From assembly GCF_900163795.1 (NCBI RefSeq), contig NZ_FWFD01000019.1:1-59671 (forward strand): a stretch of 59,671 bases of DNA, written 5' to 3'. Made by a program: the position numbers and the translations under genes. Positions 15,536-24,896 of this stretch are shown one piece after another. Source of the stretch: Vagococcus fluvialis bH819 (lineage in GTDB: Bacteria; Bacillota; Bacilli; Lactobacillales; Vagococcaceae). Each line of letters begins with the position of its first letter. Within the stretch, counting starts at the first letter, position 1. The notes beneath the pieces are model-generated. The model ran no database searches. It had not been told where the DNA came from and saw only the letters and a program-made list of their open reading frames with translations.

Positions 15536-17476
15536 TTATTCCCCCCCATTAAACCGCTCTAGTTGGTCTTTCTCTGGATCAAAGAACACTAAGTAAGTAT
15601 CTTCCCCCGTTGTTTGAACAACTGCTTCACCAACGTTTAAGTTAGGTAATAACATCAATTCTGTATCTGTTACACTATTTTTTAATACTTTTTTCAAGTC
15701 CTCTAATAATGCTGAATCTAAGTTAAAGAAGCATTTAAAAGTACATAGGTTAAAAATATTTCTAATAATATCTGCTACTTCTGATGAACCATCTTTAGGA
15801 ATAATTTCTTCTGGGGTTTGTGTTGCAAAGTAAACACCGGCTCTCATTTTACGCATTTCACGTTGAAAACTTAACACATACTTACAAGCATATTTATTAT
15901 TTGCATTAATAACATTGTGGCACTCATCAATTAACACCATGAAGTCTAAAGAATCTTGTAACTGAATTTTCTTATCTCTAATTAGCTTTGTTTGTGTTTT
16001 TCCGTTTTGTAACGCACTATTCCAAATAGTCGTTAGTGCCGTAAATAATTGACAATGAAAAACGGGTTCATCTAATTTACTAATATTATCAATGTTATAG
16101 TAAACAATTTTAGTTGTATCAAAATTCGGCATTGTCGTTATACCATTGAAGATTTGAGGATTGCTAACACACATGTCAGTTACAATTAAGATAACCATTT
16201 CAATATCACGCACACGTTCCGGCGTTGGATTTTTTAATTTGTATTGTCGTTCTTTCATATATGATAAAAAATCTTCATAGATTGGATATTGTTCATTTCT
16301 TAAATTACAAATATTCGTATTTAATGAATTACGTTCGTTATCATCTTTTGCCGTTACCCATGTTCTAGGAAGTAATCCCGTTTCTAAGTAAAATTCCTGT
16401 AGTAATAGTTTGTATTCACGAATGGCCGAGTTAGGAATATCTGGTTCTAAGAATCTTAATTGATTAGAACATTTAGTCATGTGATTCTGAAAGCTTTTGC
16501 TTTCGTCAACATTACCAAACTTATCAATTACGGTTGAATAGACTTGTAAAGGATTAACCGTCATATCACCACCACTTAAATCAACGTATACGCCCCCAGA
16601 TTGTCGAACCATTTCTTCATATTCACCAGACTTATCAAACCCTCTAATAAAGCAATTTTTAGCTTGTAAACCTTCTTGAAATTGTTTTAAGGTTGTAGAT
16701 TTACCAAAGCCCATTTTACCTAAAATAAATCCATTAAAAGACCGGCGTTGTTGTGTTGAATAGAACGGATCGAAAATAAATGCACCACCAGTTGACGTTG
16801 TACCAAGATAGAAGCCTTGCGGATCTTTTAAAGCCTTATGATGAAACGGAATACCGCCACCAATATTTTTTGCCGGAACTGTTAGTCCTTTTCTTGCGAA
16901 AATTTGTGCTTCTTGTGATGAACAATTTTCAAAAAGGGATTGCCATTCTTGATCCATACGAAATAACGGTACTACTGCTTTATGATTAACACTTCCCAAA
17001 TCTTTTCTGATTTCAGCAATTTTTTTCTCTAATTCTTCTAAAGAATCGTTATAAACAAAAATTCTAGCTTGAACAACTTTAACAACTTCACCTCGTTTAG
17101 TGATTTCTAAGGCAAAATCTTCTAAGTTATATTTATCTAAAACAGCGTCCGTTTTATCAGTTGTTCTATTTTCATTTGTAGATCTATAATCCAACTCACC
17201 AATTGAAGTATTTATTTTTTTCAACAAATCTTCTTTATCAGCAGTTGCAATATCAAGCGTTGCCACAGTGTCAGTGATCCCCATAATATCAATTAACCAA
17301 CGGGAGTTAACATCTTCGGCAAATTCATACACAGCAATACAACTAACATAACCATCGCCTGTAGATATATGACGTTCACCAAATTTCAAACCACCTTTAG
17401 TTTGTACTTTTTCGATAAAGTTTAAATCGTAACCTTGTTCGATTAGTGTTCTAACTTGCTTTTTTGTCGCTAACAT
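15536..17476 (-). CDS. virB4: VirB4-like T4SS ATPase, ATPase part
   Basis: A 646-residue ATPase powering the T4SS. Walker A LGKMGFGKSTT at about residue 257, Walker B MVLIDECHN at about 517, followed by the motif FATQTPEEI. The residues before Walker A (PVFRMDQEWQSLFENC-like VPLFRMDQEW) match the VirB4 linker. The usual N-terminal domain is not here; it is encoded separately at 17845-18465, with a 115-residue gene between. All three are tightly spaced on one message. Confidence 0.92.
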   Translation of the reverse strand: MLATKKQVRTLIEQGYDLNFIEKVQTKGGLKFGERHISTGDGYVSCIAVYEFAEDVNSRWLIDIMGITDTVATLDIATADKEDLLKKINTSIGELDYRSTNENRTTDKTDAVLDKYNLEDFALEITKRGEVVKVVQARIFVYNDSLEELEKKIAEIRKDLGSVNHKAVVPLFRMDQEWQSLFENCSSQEAQIFARKGLTVPAKNIGGGIPFHHKALKDPQGFYLGTTSTGGAFIFDPFYSTQQRRSFNGFILGKMGFGKSTTLKQFQEGLQAKNCFIRGFDKSGEYEEMVRQSGGVYVDLSGGDMTVNPLQVYSTVIDKFGNVDESKSFQNHMTKCSNQLRFLEPDIPNSAIREYKLLLQEFYLETGLLPRTWVTAKDDNERNSLNTNICNLRNEQYPIYEDFLSYMKERQYKLKNPTPERVRDIEMVILIVTDMCVSNPQIFNGITTMPNFDTTKIVYYNIDNISKLDEPVFHCQLFTALTTIWNSALQNGKTQTKLIRDKKIQLQDSLDFMVLIDECHNVINANNKYACKYVLSFQREMRKMRAGVYFATQTPEEIIPKDGSSEVADIIRNIFNLCTFKCFFNLDSALLEDLKKVLKNSVTDTELMLLPNLNVGEAVVQTTGEDTYLVFFDPEKDQLERFNGGE

Positions 17477-17478
17477 AT

Positions 17479-17826
17479 TTAAACAGCCCCCATTTTTTCA
17501 TTTTGAATGGATAAGATAACCACTTTATTTTTCGTGGCTATCTTATCCATTTTATTTAAAATTATTTCTCGTTTCGTTTCACTAATATAACTATCTAAAA
17601 TAATATAATTATATTGGCTATAACATTCCAAAATATCATCTAAAAGGTTTAGCATTTGTAAGTCGATCAACGGTTGTTGTATCACCCTAACACCTTCTGG
17701 ATAATGGCCTACTATATTACTAATAATTAAAGTGTTTTTTTCACATTTATTTTTTTTAACGTCACACATAACATGACTACAAGTAGCCACGTTATGAACT
17801 TTACCTTTTTCTAATTCAATAATCAC
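17479..17826 (-). CDS. Hypothetical protein between the two VirB4 parts
   Basis: A 115-residue protein. The pattern NTLIISNIVG followed by QYNYIILDSYIS and NKVVILSIQ looks like alternating strands and helices of an ATPase-like core, but no Walker A loop is present, so it may be a degenerate P-loop domain. It lies 2 bases before the VirB4 ATPase gene and 18 bases after the VirB4 N-terminal gene. It could bridge the two VirB4 parts. No family recognised. Confidence 0.65.
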   Translation of the reverse strand: MIIELEKGKVHNVATCSHVMCDVKKNKCEKNTLIISNIVGHYPEGVRVIQQPLIDLQMLNLLDDILECYSQYNYIILDSYISETKREIILNKMDKIATKNKVVILSIQNEKMGAV

Positions 17827-17844
17827 CTTGATCCCTCCTTGTGT

Positions 17845-18465
17845 TTATAGTGGTGAATTCATATTTAGTAATTTTTTTACAATATTGGTAACTTCTTCTT
17901 GCGTTTGTACTCGTAAATTTAATTCTTTACCGCCGGCTTGACGAATAACTTCAACATTATTTTTTAATTCTTTTCTGGTTTTTCCGTAAACAACAATAGA
18001 AAATGTTAATTCCGGCAATGTCGATACGAAATCAACACGAGATAAATTATCATAAGCTAATTTCAAATTCCATTTTAAATAAGTATCTAAGTGGGCATGT
18101 TCGTTATTAAATAATTCTCTCTTTGCTTGTGCTATTCTTCTTTTCCAGTACATGCCTTGTTCAATCGTTTCTGTAGGATAGGTTAGCGACACGATTTTAA
18201 AATCATCTAAAAAAACTCTATTCAAATAAGTTAATTTATTAACCAGTCGCATAAATCCATCTTCACTAATTGAAGTTAGATCCGTTGTTTTTACTTTTAG
18301 GTATGCTTGATAAGTATTATTTTTAGTAACTAATGTTCCATCATCTAGCACCCTTTTATAAGGGAAACGATCCGTAATACTTTTATCTGCCGAAACAATA
18401 AAAGACAAAAAATAATTTTTGGCTTTTATAATAGGACTTTCTTGATTTGATTCAACAACTTTCAT
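17845..18465 (-). CDS. VirB4 N-terminal domain as a separate protein
   Basis: A 206-residue protein resembling the N-terminal CagE/TrbE-type domain of VirB4: FPYKRVLDDGTLVTKNNTYQ, then LNRVFLDDFKIVSLTYP, a helix-rich centre, and ELTFSIVVYGKTRKEL. It ends before any ATPase motif. The start overlaps the stop of the VirB3-like gene (ATGA at 18462-18465), indicating coupled translation. Whether it works as a separate subunit or marks an ancient gene split is open. Confidence 0.75.
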   Translation of the reverse strand: MKVVESNQESPIIKAKNYFLSFIVSADKSITDRFPYKRVLDDGTLVTKNNTYQAYLKVKTTDLTSISEDGFMRLVNKLTYLNRVFLDDFKIVSLTYPTETIEQGMYWKRRIAQAKRELFNNEHAHLDTYLKWNLKLAYDNLSRVDFVSTLPELTFSIVVYGKTRKELKNNVEVIRQAGGKELNLRVQTQEEVTNIVKKLLNMNSPL

Positions 18466-18770
18466 AATTCAATTTTCCCCCTCTTAGTTCTCTTAAATTC
18501 TACGTCATGATATTTATTTTTATCTCTACTAAACATGTGAAAGACAATTTGCAAATTTCTTTCTTTCGGGTGTGCCGGCGTCCTAACGCATAACCATAAA
18601 CCAACAACACCAGATAGACCGTAAAATAAAAGTTTCATGTATGGAGATATTGGCAATAATTTTGCAAAATAAACACTAAACATTACACACGCTGAAATGA
18701 TCCCAAGATCCAATAAATAAAAGAAAAATAATTTAATTTCTTGTTTTATATTTTTTGGGTTTCTATACAT
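18462..18770 (-). CDS. VirB3/PrgI-like membrane protein
   Basis: A 102-residue protein with two adjacent membrane segments (about residues 13-32 and 38-58) and a basic C-terminal tail. Position right before VirB4, size and topology fit VirB3 or PrgI/TrsC-type proteins of Gram-positive T4SS. It starts behind a GGAGGAAAAAAG site, only about 15 bases after a terminator. Confidence 0.7.
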   Translation of the reverse strand: MYRNPKNIKQEIKLFFFYLLDLGIISACVMFSVYFAKLLPISPYMKLLFYGLSGVVGLWLCVRTPAHPKERNLQIVFHMFSRDKNKYHDVEFKRTKRGKIEL

Positions 18771-18785
18771 CTTTTTTCCTCCTAT

Positions 18786-18820
18786 AAAAAAAGACTGACA
18801 ATTTTATTTGTCAGCCTTTT
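18786..18820 (-). terminator. Internal terminator between VirB6- and VirB3-like genes
   Basis: On the minus strand GGCTGACAA-loop-TTGTCAGTC followed by seven T. It follows the VirB6 stop at 18823 and precedes the next start by about 16 bases, so no promoter fits between. Downstream genes must depend on read-through or a promoter inside the VirB6 gene. Confidence 0.85.
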
Positions 18821-18822
18821 GC

Positions 18823-21246
18823 TTAATCAAAAAATGGATTTTTCTTTTTGTTGCTACTAAATAAAGGATTTTTTTCTATGCTTCCTTTGTTACTTCTATT
18901 GATTGGTGTTGCTTGACCAGTTTCAATATTTTCTTTGACCGTAACATTTTTTACCTTATCGCTACTGTCAACACTATTACTTCTTTGTTCTACAATGTTT
19001 ACACGTTGAGTACGTTCGCTTGTTTCATTTATTCCGTCCGTTGATTCTTTTACAATTTGATTCCGCTGACTTGTCATACTGGCACTAGGATCTCTTTGAA
19101 CTCTTTCTTGTACAACCTGTTCTCTTATCCCAGATCCAGAATTTTGTACGTTCTCTTTAAGATTAACTGCCTGTTCTCTTGCACCGGAACTAGCATTTTG
19201 AACGTTTTCTTTAAGATTAACAGCTTGTTCCCTTACACCCGATCCAGAACCATGAGAGTTTTCTTTTAGATCAACAGATCTCGTTAGATTTTCTCTTGCC
19301 TGTTTTACACGTTCGTTATCATTAATATTATTCGATTCTGATTGCTGTTTAAGCATTTCTGACCTTGTTTGAGGTACGTTTGCAGTTGCCTTTTCCATTC
19401 GCTCTCTAACAAAGGCTTCACGACTTTTTTCTGTTTCGCTTGCTGAATCTTTAATAATTCGTTGCTTAATATCTTGCTTCATTTGCTCATTAACTGAAGC
19501 TTGATTTTTCATTGCTTCAGAACGTTTTTGTTCATCATTGCCGGTAGAAGTAGATCCTACATTTTCAGAAGGTAATTTACGAGATATCCTTGTTTTATCA
19601 AGACTTTCAATATTATTACCTGTTTCTTCTGGTTTACTTACTGGCGATTTAGTCATGTTTTTCTTAATCGCTTCGGCCGTTCCGTCATTGGCACTGTTTT
19701 TCAAGTTTTCAGCAGACGTTTTAAATGCTTCTACAGGCTTCTTAGCTTGATTACCAACACTTTCTAAACCATCTTTAGCTAACCCTTTAAAACCACGCTC
19801 TTTAGCGTATGAAAGACCTTGTGTTGCTCTATTTGCTCTATTTTGGATAGAAGCCCCAAAATTCTTTTCTGGTTCTGAATCGGTTGATCCTTTTTCTGCT
19901 TTTCCAGAAGAACCATTTTTTCTATTTCTAAGTGCCATAGAACCTAACGCTAAAGTGCTTGAAATTTTTCCGAACCCGTCACTTACACCAATATCAATGC
20001 CAAAGTATCTCATTATCGTGCTTGATCCTTTAATTAAGACAAAGACGGCACACACATAAGCTATAGCTTTTAAAATTGGATTGGTAGACGCCCCACCGCC
20101 AGAGCCGAGATATGTTATAAATAAAGCAAAGAAACTCATTCCAAGACCTTGAAACCCTACTGTCAAATAACAGCTTAAAACATCTGATACTACCATTTTA
20201 GATCGTTGACCTGTTTCTAGGTCTGTAGCAAAAACCAAGACCCCTAAAACACGTTTAAAAGCTAATTCTAAGATGGCCGTTATTATTACAAAAGCACTAA
20301 AAAGGTAAGCCACCGATAAAGCAACCATGCCAATTACTAAAGAAAAAGTATTTTTAGTATATCGGTAATAACCACCCTTAAAACTATCGGAAAAAACTGA
20401 CATCCAACTTTTATCTATTTTGACAGCAACTTGATTACCGTCACCGTCAGTCGTCAATTTATATTTTAAATATTTAGCATTTTTATTATCCGATTCAAGA
20501 TCCTTCGCACTATCGGGCGTGACAATTTCCCCCAAATCGTAAACAAAGAAATCTTTTGCTTTTAGAGCATTTTTCTTTTCGGCTTCTTTTCCTAGTCGGT
20601 CATAACCATTTTGTTTATTAATATAAACAATATCCGTTACGCCGTCTTCTATCAGCTTCCAAGCTACACCATTATCACCTTTTGAAATAGAAGTTGCGTC
20701 CGAATAAAAAGTTTTTGCAAATTGAATCCCAGATGTAATCATTGTTGGCATTAATAGAATTAAAGTTATCGACATAACCACGTTCATTCCAACCGTTTTA
20801 AAGTCTGGCGACCCTTTTTGAGTAATCATTTTAAATCCAATAATCACAAGCGATAAAATCATAAGAGTGACTACTATTGTATTTAAAACAGCATTATAAA
20901 CGGAATTCACACCACTTCCATTTACAAAACTAAATAGTGACAAAGCTTCCGGAACTAAGCCTTCGACCTTAACACATATCCAATAAGCACCACGAACAAT
21001 CCCCCATGTTAATGATTGCACCAAGACGCTTCCCCAACCGCCTTTAGTATATTTCAAGTTTTCTTTATACTTCACTAGAAAATTTAAAATGTCTTCATCA
21101 TCTTCCCAAAAACTAGCTAAAGCACTAGTCGGCAACACTATCATCATTACTACTAAACTAAAAAATAAAAACCATAAAATCTTTTTATGGTTTTTATTCG
21201 CAAAATAAATTACTTTTGCTTTTTGACTATTTAATTTACTTATCAT
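18823..21246 (-). CDS. VirB6/TrbL-like polytopic T4SS channel protein
   Basis: An 807-residue inner-channel protein. A signal-like first segment (ILWFLFFSLVVMMIVLPTSALA, shown in part) is followed by several membrane helices up to about residue 420 (LNTIVVTLMILSLVIIGF, VGMNVVMSITLILLMP, and others). The last 380 residues are hydrophilic, charged and low in complexity, with a three-fold 17-residue repeat (LKENVQN...REQAVN) at about 19100-19260. The topology is that of VirB6/TrbL-type proteins. It ends in NPLFSSNKKKNPFFD. Confidence 0.8.
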   Translation of the reverse strand: MISKLNSQKAKVIYFANKNHKKILWFLFFSLVVMMIVLPTSALASFWEDDEDILNFLVKYKENLKYTKGGWGSVLVQSLTWGIVRGAYWICVKVEGLVPEALSLFSFVNGSGVNSVYNAVLNTIVVTLMILSLVIIGFKMITQKGSPDFKTVGMNVVMSITLILLMPTMITSGIQFAKTFYSDATSISKGDNGVAWKLIEDGVTDIVYINKQNGYDRLGKEAEKKNALKAKDFFVYDLGEIVTPDSAKDLESDNKNAKYLKYKLTTDGDGNQVAVKIDKSWMSVFSDSFKGGYYRYTKNTFSLVIGMVALSVAYLFSAFVIITAILELAFKRVLGVLVFATDLETGQRSKMVVSDVLSCYLTVGFQGLGMSFFALFITYLGSGGGASTNPILKAIAYVCAVFVLIKGSSTIMRYFGIDIGVSDGFGKISSTLALGSMALRNRKNGSSGKAEKGSTDSEPEKNFGASIQNRANRATQGLSYAKERGFKGLAKDGLESVGNQAKKPVEAFKTSAENLKNSANDGTAEAIKKNMTKSPVSKPEETGNNIESLDKTRISRKLPSENVGSTSTGNDEQKRSEAMKNQASVNEQMKQDIKQRIIKDSASETEKSREAFVRERMEKATANVPQTRSEMLKQQSESNNINDNERVKQARENLTRSVDLKENSHGSGSGVREQAVNLKENVQNASSGAREQAVNLKENVQNSGSGIREQVVQERVQRDPSASMTSQRNQIVKESTDGINETSERTQRVNIVEQRSNSVDSSDKVKNVTVKENIETGQATPINRSNKGSIEKNPLFSSNKKKNPFFD

Positions 21247-21259
21247 TATTACACACCCT

Positions 21260-24151
21260 TTACGCTACTTTGGTAACGTCTAACAGCCTTTCCATAGATT
21301 CATTAACTTTCGTAGCATTTTTGATGATAACCACAGGAGCTTTTAAAGTTAGTGTGACGTGTTGAGTTAATTTTAAACACGCTTCTATATCTGGAATAAA
21401 CTTCATTAAGTCCTCTAAAGTTATTGATTGTATATGACTGTCCAACATCATTTGACAAAAATCTTTGCTAAATAAGTGTCTTTCAAAAAATTGGATTTGT
21501 TCCTCATTTATTTGATCTTCCGGAACACGTTTAAAACTTAATTTTAAACTTTCAACCACTTCTCTAAAACTACTTATTGAATTTTTTAGTTGTTCATCTA
21601 TTTTTTTCGCTTCCATATCAACCACATTACTTTGATTTCTTTCATTTTCTAACAAACTAACAATTTCTTCATAATCAAATTGTTCTTGTTGTTTAGGTGG
21701 TAAAAGACTAAATAATTCAAAATCTTTCATAGTAATTTTAGTTTTATTTAAAATGGAGTAATGTAATCTGGTTTTTAAATCCTTGATAAAGGACGCAAAA
21801 GGAATCAAATTATCATATAGCGATAAATCAATATGTGAACATTCAATATCTATATCATTTATATCTTTTCTTGTATCAAAATCATCATTTAAAAACTGCC
21901 ATCTATAGGGCATGTTAGTTTCTTTGGTATTAAATATCGGAAACGGTCTAATTTTATTTCTATCTTTATCTTGCCTATGCAGATTTCTTAAAATTACTTG
22001 TTCACCTTCAATTAATTGACTAGCACGTTCTGGCGTAATCAAACGCTGTTCGTCAGCACTACGGCCAATTGACGGGTCAATATCCATGTGTTTTCCGTTT
22101 GAACTATATACAGCTTCTGTTTTCCTACCGCATTTTTTGGATATTTCTTCGATTGTATCTGGATCATTAGTCATAATCAAAATGTGATTTTGACAGTTTT
22201 CTTTAATTGTTTTAGCCCCTTTATCGTATTTATCTTCCAACTGACTATACGATTGCACAGCTAGATTAAACAATATATTACGACCTAAGCAAACGGTCAT
22301 AATACCGCTCATATTATCTATGGCCGGCATGTTACCAAATTCATCTAAAATAAAGTGTACTCGTCTAAAGCATTTTTTTGATGGTGTATCTTTACAGTTA
22401 GTCGCTAATTCTGTATATAATTGTGAGATAAATATTGAACCGATAACATGGTTACTAGGGTCATAATCCGGAATAACCATAAATACGGCCGTTGGTTTAT
22501 CAGTATATTTTAAAACTATTTTTTCTGTAGATAAGGCAGTAAAACCTTTTCCAGTTTTATATTTTCTTAATTCTACACTTGAATCATGCGGATCTTTTAT
22601 CTGACCGCTGAAATCCATTGAATATCTAACGTGCTGTTTTTTACTGTCAGATTCTTTATAAACAACTTCCAAAATATCCCCATGTTTTAGCTGTTCATCA
22701 AAATTTAACACACATAAACCTAACGCCTTAACCTTAATGCGATTTTCACTTATTAAAGTTAAAGTATTACCTTCTTTTCTAAGAAACCTTACAAAAACAC
22801 GTTTTCCAGTTAATGACGTATCAAGTCTAAATTGCAATGATTTTGGAAAACCGATTTCTTTCAAATCAATTGACATTTTACTTGTTAATTTACCGAATAA
22901 ATCACTTGTAAACATTTCAATACCTTGACTAGCCGTAGATAAAATTGAACCTTTGGCCTTATCACCCGCAAAACTTGTTGAACCGTATTGAATTTTCGCT
23001 TGATTACCTTGTGGCAACGTATTGAAATATTCGTCTAAGGCGTTTAATTCTTTGTTTGGATTAGTTGGATCTGTATAGAACAAACTACCTAATTCATTCA
23101 ACATCTGGGCGACATTGTACATTGTGATTTTTTCAATTGCATTATTTTTAAAACAATCTTCTACGATAGTTAAAATTATTGCATTAACGGCCGATTTAGC
23201 CGACTTATAGAAGAATTCGTTATCTGTACCCATACCAGAAGCAAACAGCATGGCGGTTAACGTATTCGCTCTCTTGCTTGCTTCGTGATAATCTTTGTTA
23301 GCCCAAGAATCAATAACTAGTTGCAATGGATTAAAAGACATTGATTGTAATGGATCATCAATATTTAAAACAAGTACCCGATAACCTCTTTTTTCTAACG
23401 TTTCTTTACTTGCAGAAAACAACTCACCTTTTGGATCATTGACAACCATATTACTTTGTTCAGTCGCACGACTTAAATTGTCAATCATTGGCACAATGAA
23501 AGTTTCACCTTTACCGGAACGAGAAGCCCCAAGAACAATAGTATTAACTGTATCAACATCAACATAATATTTATCCATATAATGTGAAATAGGCACACCG
23601 CCTATCCCTTTATATGTTACTGTTTTTTCTGGAATTTCCGCATATTGTTGTTGAATATCTTTAATAGTTGCTAAACGACTATCCCCTTTTTGACCGTAGG
23701 CGATACTTTCTTTTGAATTTCTTTTTAGTTTAACGTATAGAAGTGTTGTAATTCCGAGAACCATTATAAAATACATCGGGATAAATAACTTACTACCGCC
23801 ACTATTAACAAAGAAATATTTAAAGTTAAAAGAGGTATTAATATTATTGTCTAACAAACTTTTATCAGAAGTCATGATACTGTCTAAAAAGTTCCAAAAC
23901 ATATTAATACCATAATTACCAAAGAAGAAAACAACATTGCCGGCAAGCAAACCTAATAAAATTAATTTTTTATTAATCACTTGTTCTTTTTCTGGTAAAT
24001 CTTCACCATCAATTCCATTTTTATGATATTGATTTTTAGGACGTCTTATTTTTGAAATAATAGAGGATATTTCAATATTATTCGCACTGGTCAAACCTTT
24101 TTTTAATAAATCTCTTACATTTTTTCGGGGCGTACTTTTCGTTATTTTCAA
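21260..24151 (-). CDS. virD4: VirD4/TraG-type coupling protein
   Basis: A 963-residue coupling ATPase that hands the relaxase-DNA complex to the channel. Two N-terminal membrane helices (about 68-90 and 118-142), Walker A LGASRSGKGET at about 210, NPLQ motif, Walker B FILDEFGN at about 602, then QSYSQLEDKY. A beta-rich insertion of about 100 residues (about 440-550, with TGKRVFVRFLRKEGN and EVVYKES) splits the two nucleotide motifs, as in TrsK/PcfC-type proteins. A helical C-terminal extension of about 250 residues is longer than usual and may be the substrate-binding part. Confidence 0.93.
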   Translation of the reverse strand: MKITKSTPRKNVRDLLKKGLTSANNIEISSIISKIRRPKNQYHKNGIDGEDLPEKEQVINKKLILLGLLAGNVVFFFGNYGINMFWNFLDSIMTSDKSLLDNNINTSFNFKYFFVNSGGSKLFIPMYFIMVLGITTLLYVKLKRNSKESIAYGQKGDSRLATIKDIQQQYAEIPEKTVTYKGIGGVPISHYMDKYYVDVDTVNTIVLGASRSGKGETFIVPMIDNLSRATEQSNMVVNDPKGELFSASKETLEKRGYRVLVLNIDDPLQSMSFNPLQLVIDSWANKDYHEASKRANTLTAMLFASGMGTDNEFFYKSAKSAVNAIILTIVEDCFKNNAIEKITMYNVAQMLNELGSLFYTDPTNPNKELNALDEYFNTLPQGNQAKIQYGSTSFAGDKAKGSILSTASQGIEMFTSDLFGKLTSKMSIDLKEIGFPKSLQFRLDTSLTGKRVFVRFLRKEGNTLTLISENRIKVKALGLCVLNFDEQLKHGDILEVVYKESDSKKQHVRYSMDFSGQIKDPHDSSVELRKYKTGKGFTALSTEKIVLKYTDKPTAVFMVIPDYDPSNHVIGSIFISQLYTELATNCKDTPSKKCFRRVHFILDEFGNMPAIDNMSGIMTVCLGRNILFNLAVQSYSQLEDKYDKGAKTIKENCQNHILIMTNDPDTIEEISKKCGRKTEAVYSSNGKHMDIDPSIGRSADEQRLITPERASQLIEGEQVILRNLHRQDKDRNKIRPFPIFNTKETNMPYRWQFLNDDFDTRKDINDIDIECSHIDLSLYDNLIPFASFIKDLKTRLHYSILNKTKITMKDFELFSLLPPKQQEQFDYEEIVSLLENERNQSNVVDMEAKKIDEQLKNSISSFREVVESLKLSFKRVPEDQINEEQIQFFERHLFSKDFCQMMLDSHIQSITLEDLMKFIPDIEACLKLTQHVTLTLKAPVVIIKNATKVNESMERLLDVTKVA

Positions 24152-24165
24152 TCTTTATGCCCCCT

Positions 24166-24885
24166 TTAATACGGCAAATCAATTGGATCATCAACTAAAA
24201 TATCTGGAAAGACCACCGAATCAAAAGGAACATATCCTTCACGTTTTCCTTGACCACTCATTGACGCTTTTTGTCTTCTATTCGCTTCATTTTGTTCAAT
24301 GATTTCTGCTTCGATAACTTCCAATTCATCATTATCTAAATCTTTTTCTTCAACTTTTTCAGCGTCATTTATTTTTTCCTGTTCCGCCTTCATTCCTTCT
24401 TGTTGGCCGTCTGGTTCTTGTTTTTCTTGACGTGCTAGAAATTCTTCTTTTCTAGCTAAAAGTTGTGCTTCTTCAATATAAAGATACGTTTCGTTCTTAG
24501 CGATCTTTGTTGCTTCGTAAACGGCTCTCTCGTCTTCTGTAAGAGATTTAAACAATTTCCAATAACCATTTACATACGCCATATCACTTCCCCGTACAGC
24601 CCCGTATAACTCTATTGGCATACCAACAACAGCATTATTATTTAAGTAATTAAAAATATTAACATTTTGTAAAGATCTGGCACTATTATTTTTAACTACC
24701 GGCTTACCCTCGTTATCAATCTTCACCGTAATTCGAGCATTTACTGATTCGTATTCTTCGTTGCCATTAGAAAAAGAATGTTTAAATCCTATTTTCAAAA
24801 ATAACGTTGAAAATTTTTCGCCTACATGTGAACCGATATGGTTAATTCTTCCCTTAACCGTCATGTTATTTGTAAATACAGTCAT
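24166..24885 (-). CDS. SSB-like protein with acidic DLPY tail
   Basis: A 239-residue protein. The N-terminal 110 residues (VKGRINHIG, ARITVKIDNEGKPVV, GMPIELYGAVRG) look like an OB-fold. A charged glutamate/glutamine-rich linker follows. The C-terminus DDPIDLPY closely resembles the acidic tip of bacterial SSB (DDDIPF), which recruits DNA-processing proteins. It starts behind AGGGGTG and ends 14 bases before VirD4. Its place directly before the coupling protein suggests it binds transferred single strands or recruits host proteins. Function inferred. Confidence 0.6.
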   Translation of the reverse strand: MTVFTNNMTVKGRINHIGSHVGEKFSTLFLKIGFKHSFSNGNEEYESVNARITVKIDNEGKPVVKNNSARSLQNVNIFNYLNNNAVVGMPIELYGAVRGSDMAYVNGYWKLFKSLTEDERAVYEATKIAKNETYLYIEEAQLLARKEEFLARQEKQEPDGQQEGMKAEQEKINDAEKVEEKDLDNDELEVIEAEIIEQNEANRRQKASMSGQGKREGYVPFDSVVFPDILVDDPIDLPY

Positions 24886-24896
24886 TATTTACACCC

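Noticed and set aside
17479-18465. VirB4 as a pseudogene broken by mutation
   Set aside because: Both parts have their own starts, ribosome binding sites and tight spacing or overlap with neighbours, and an intact unrelated gene lies between.
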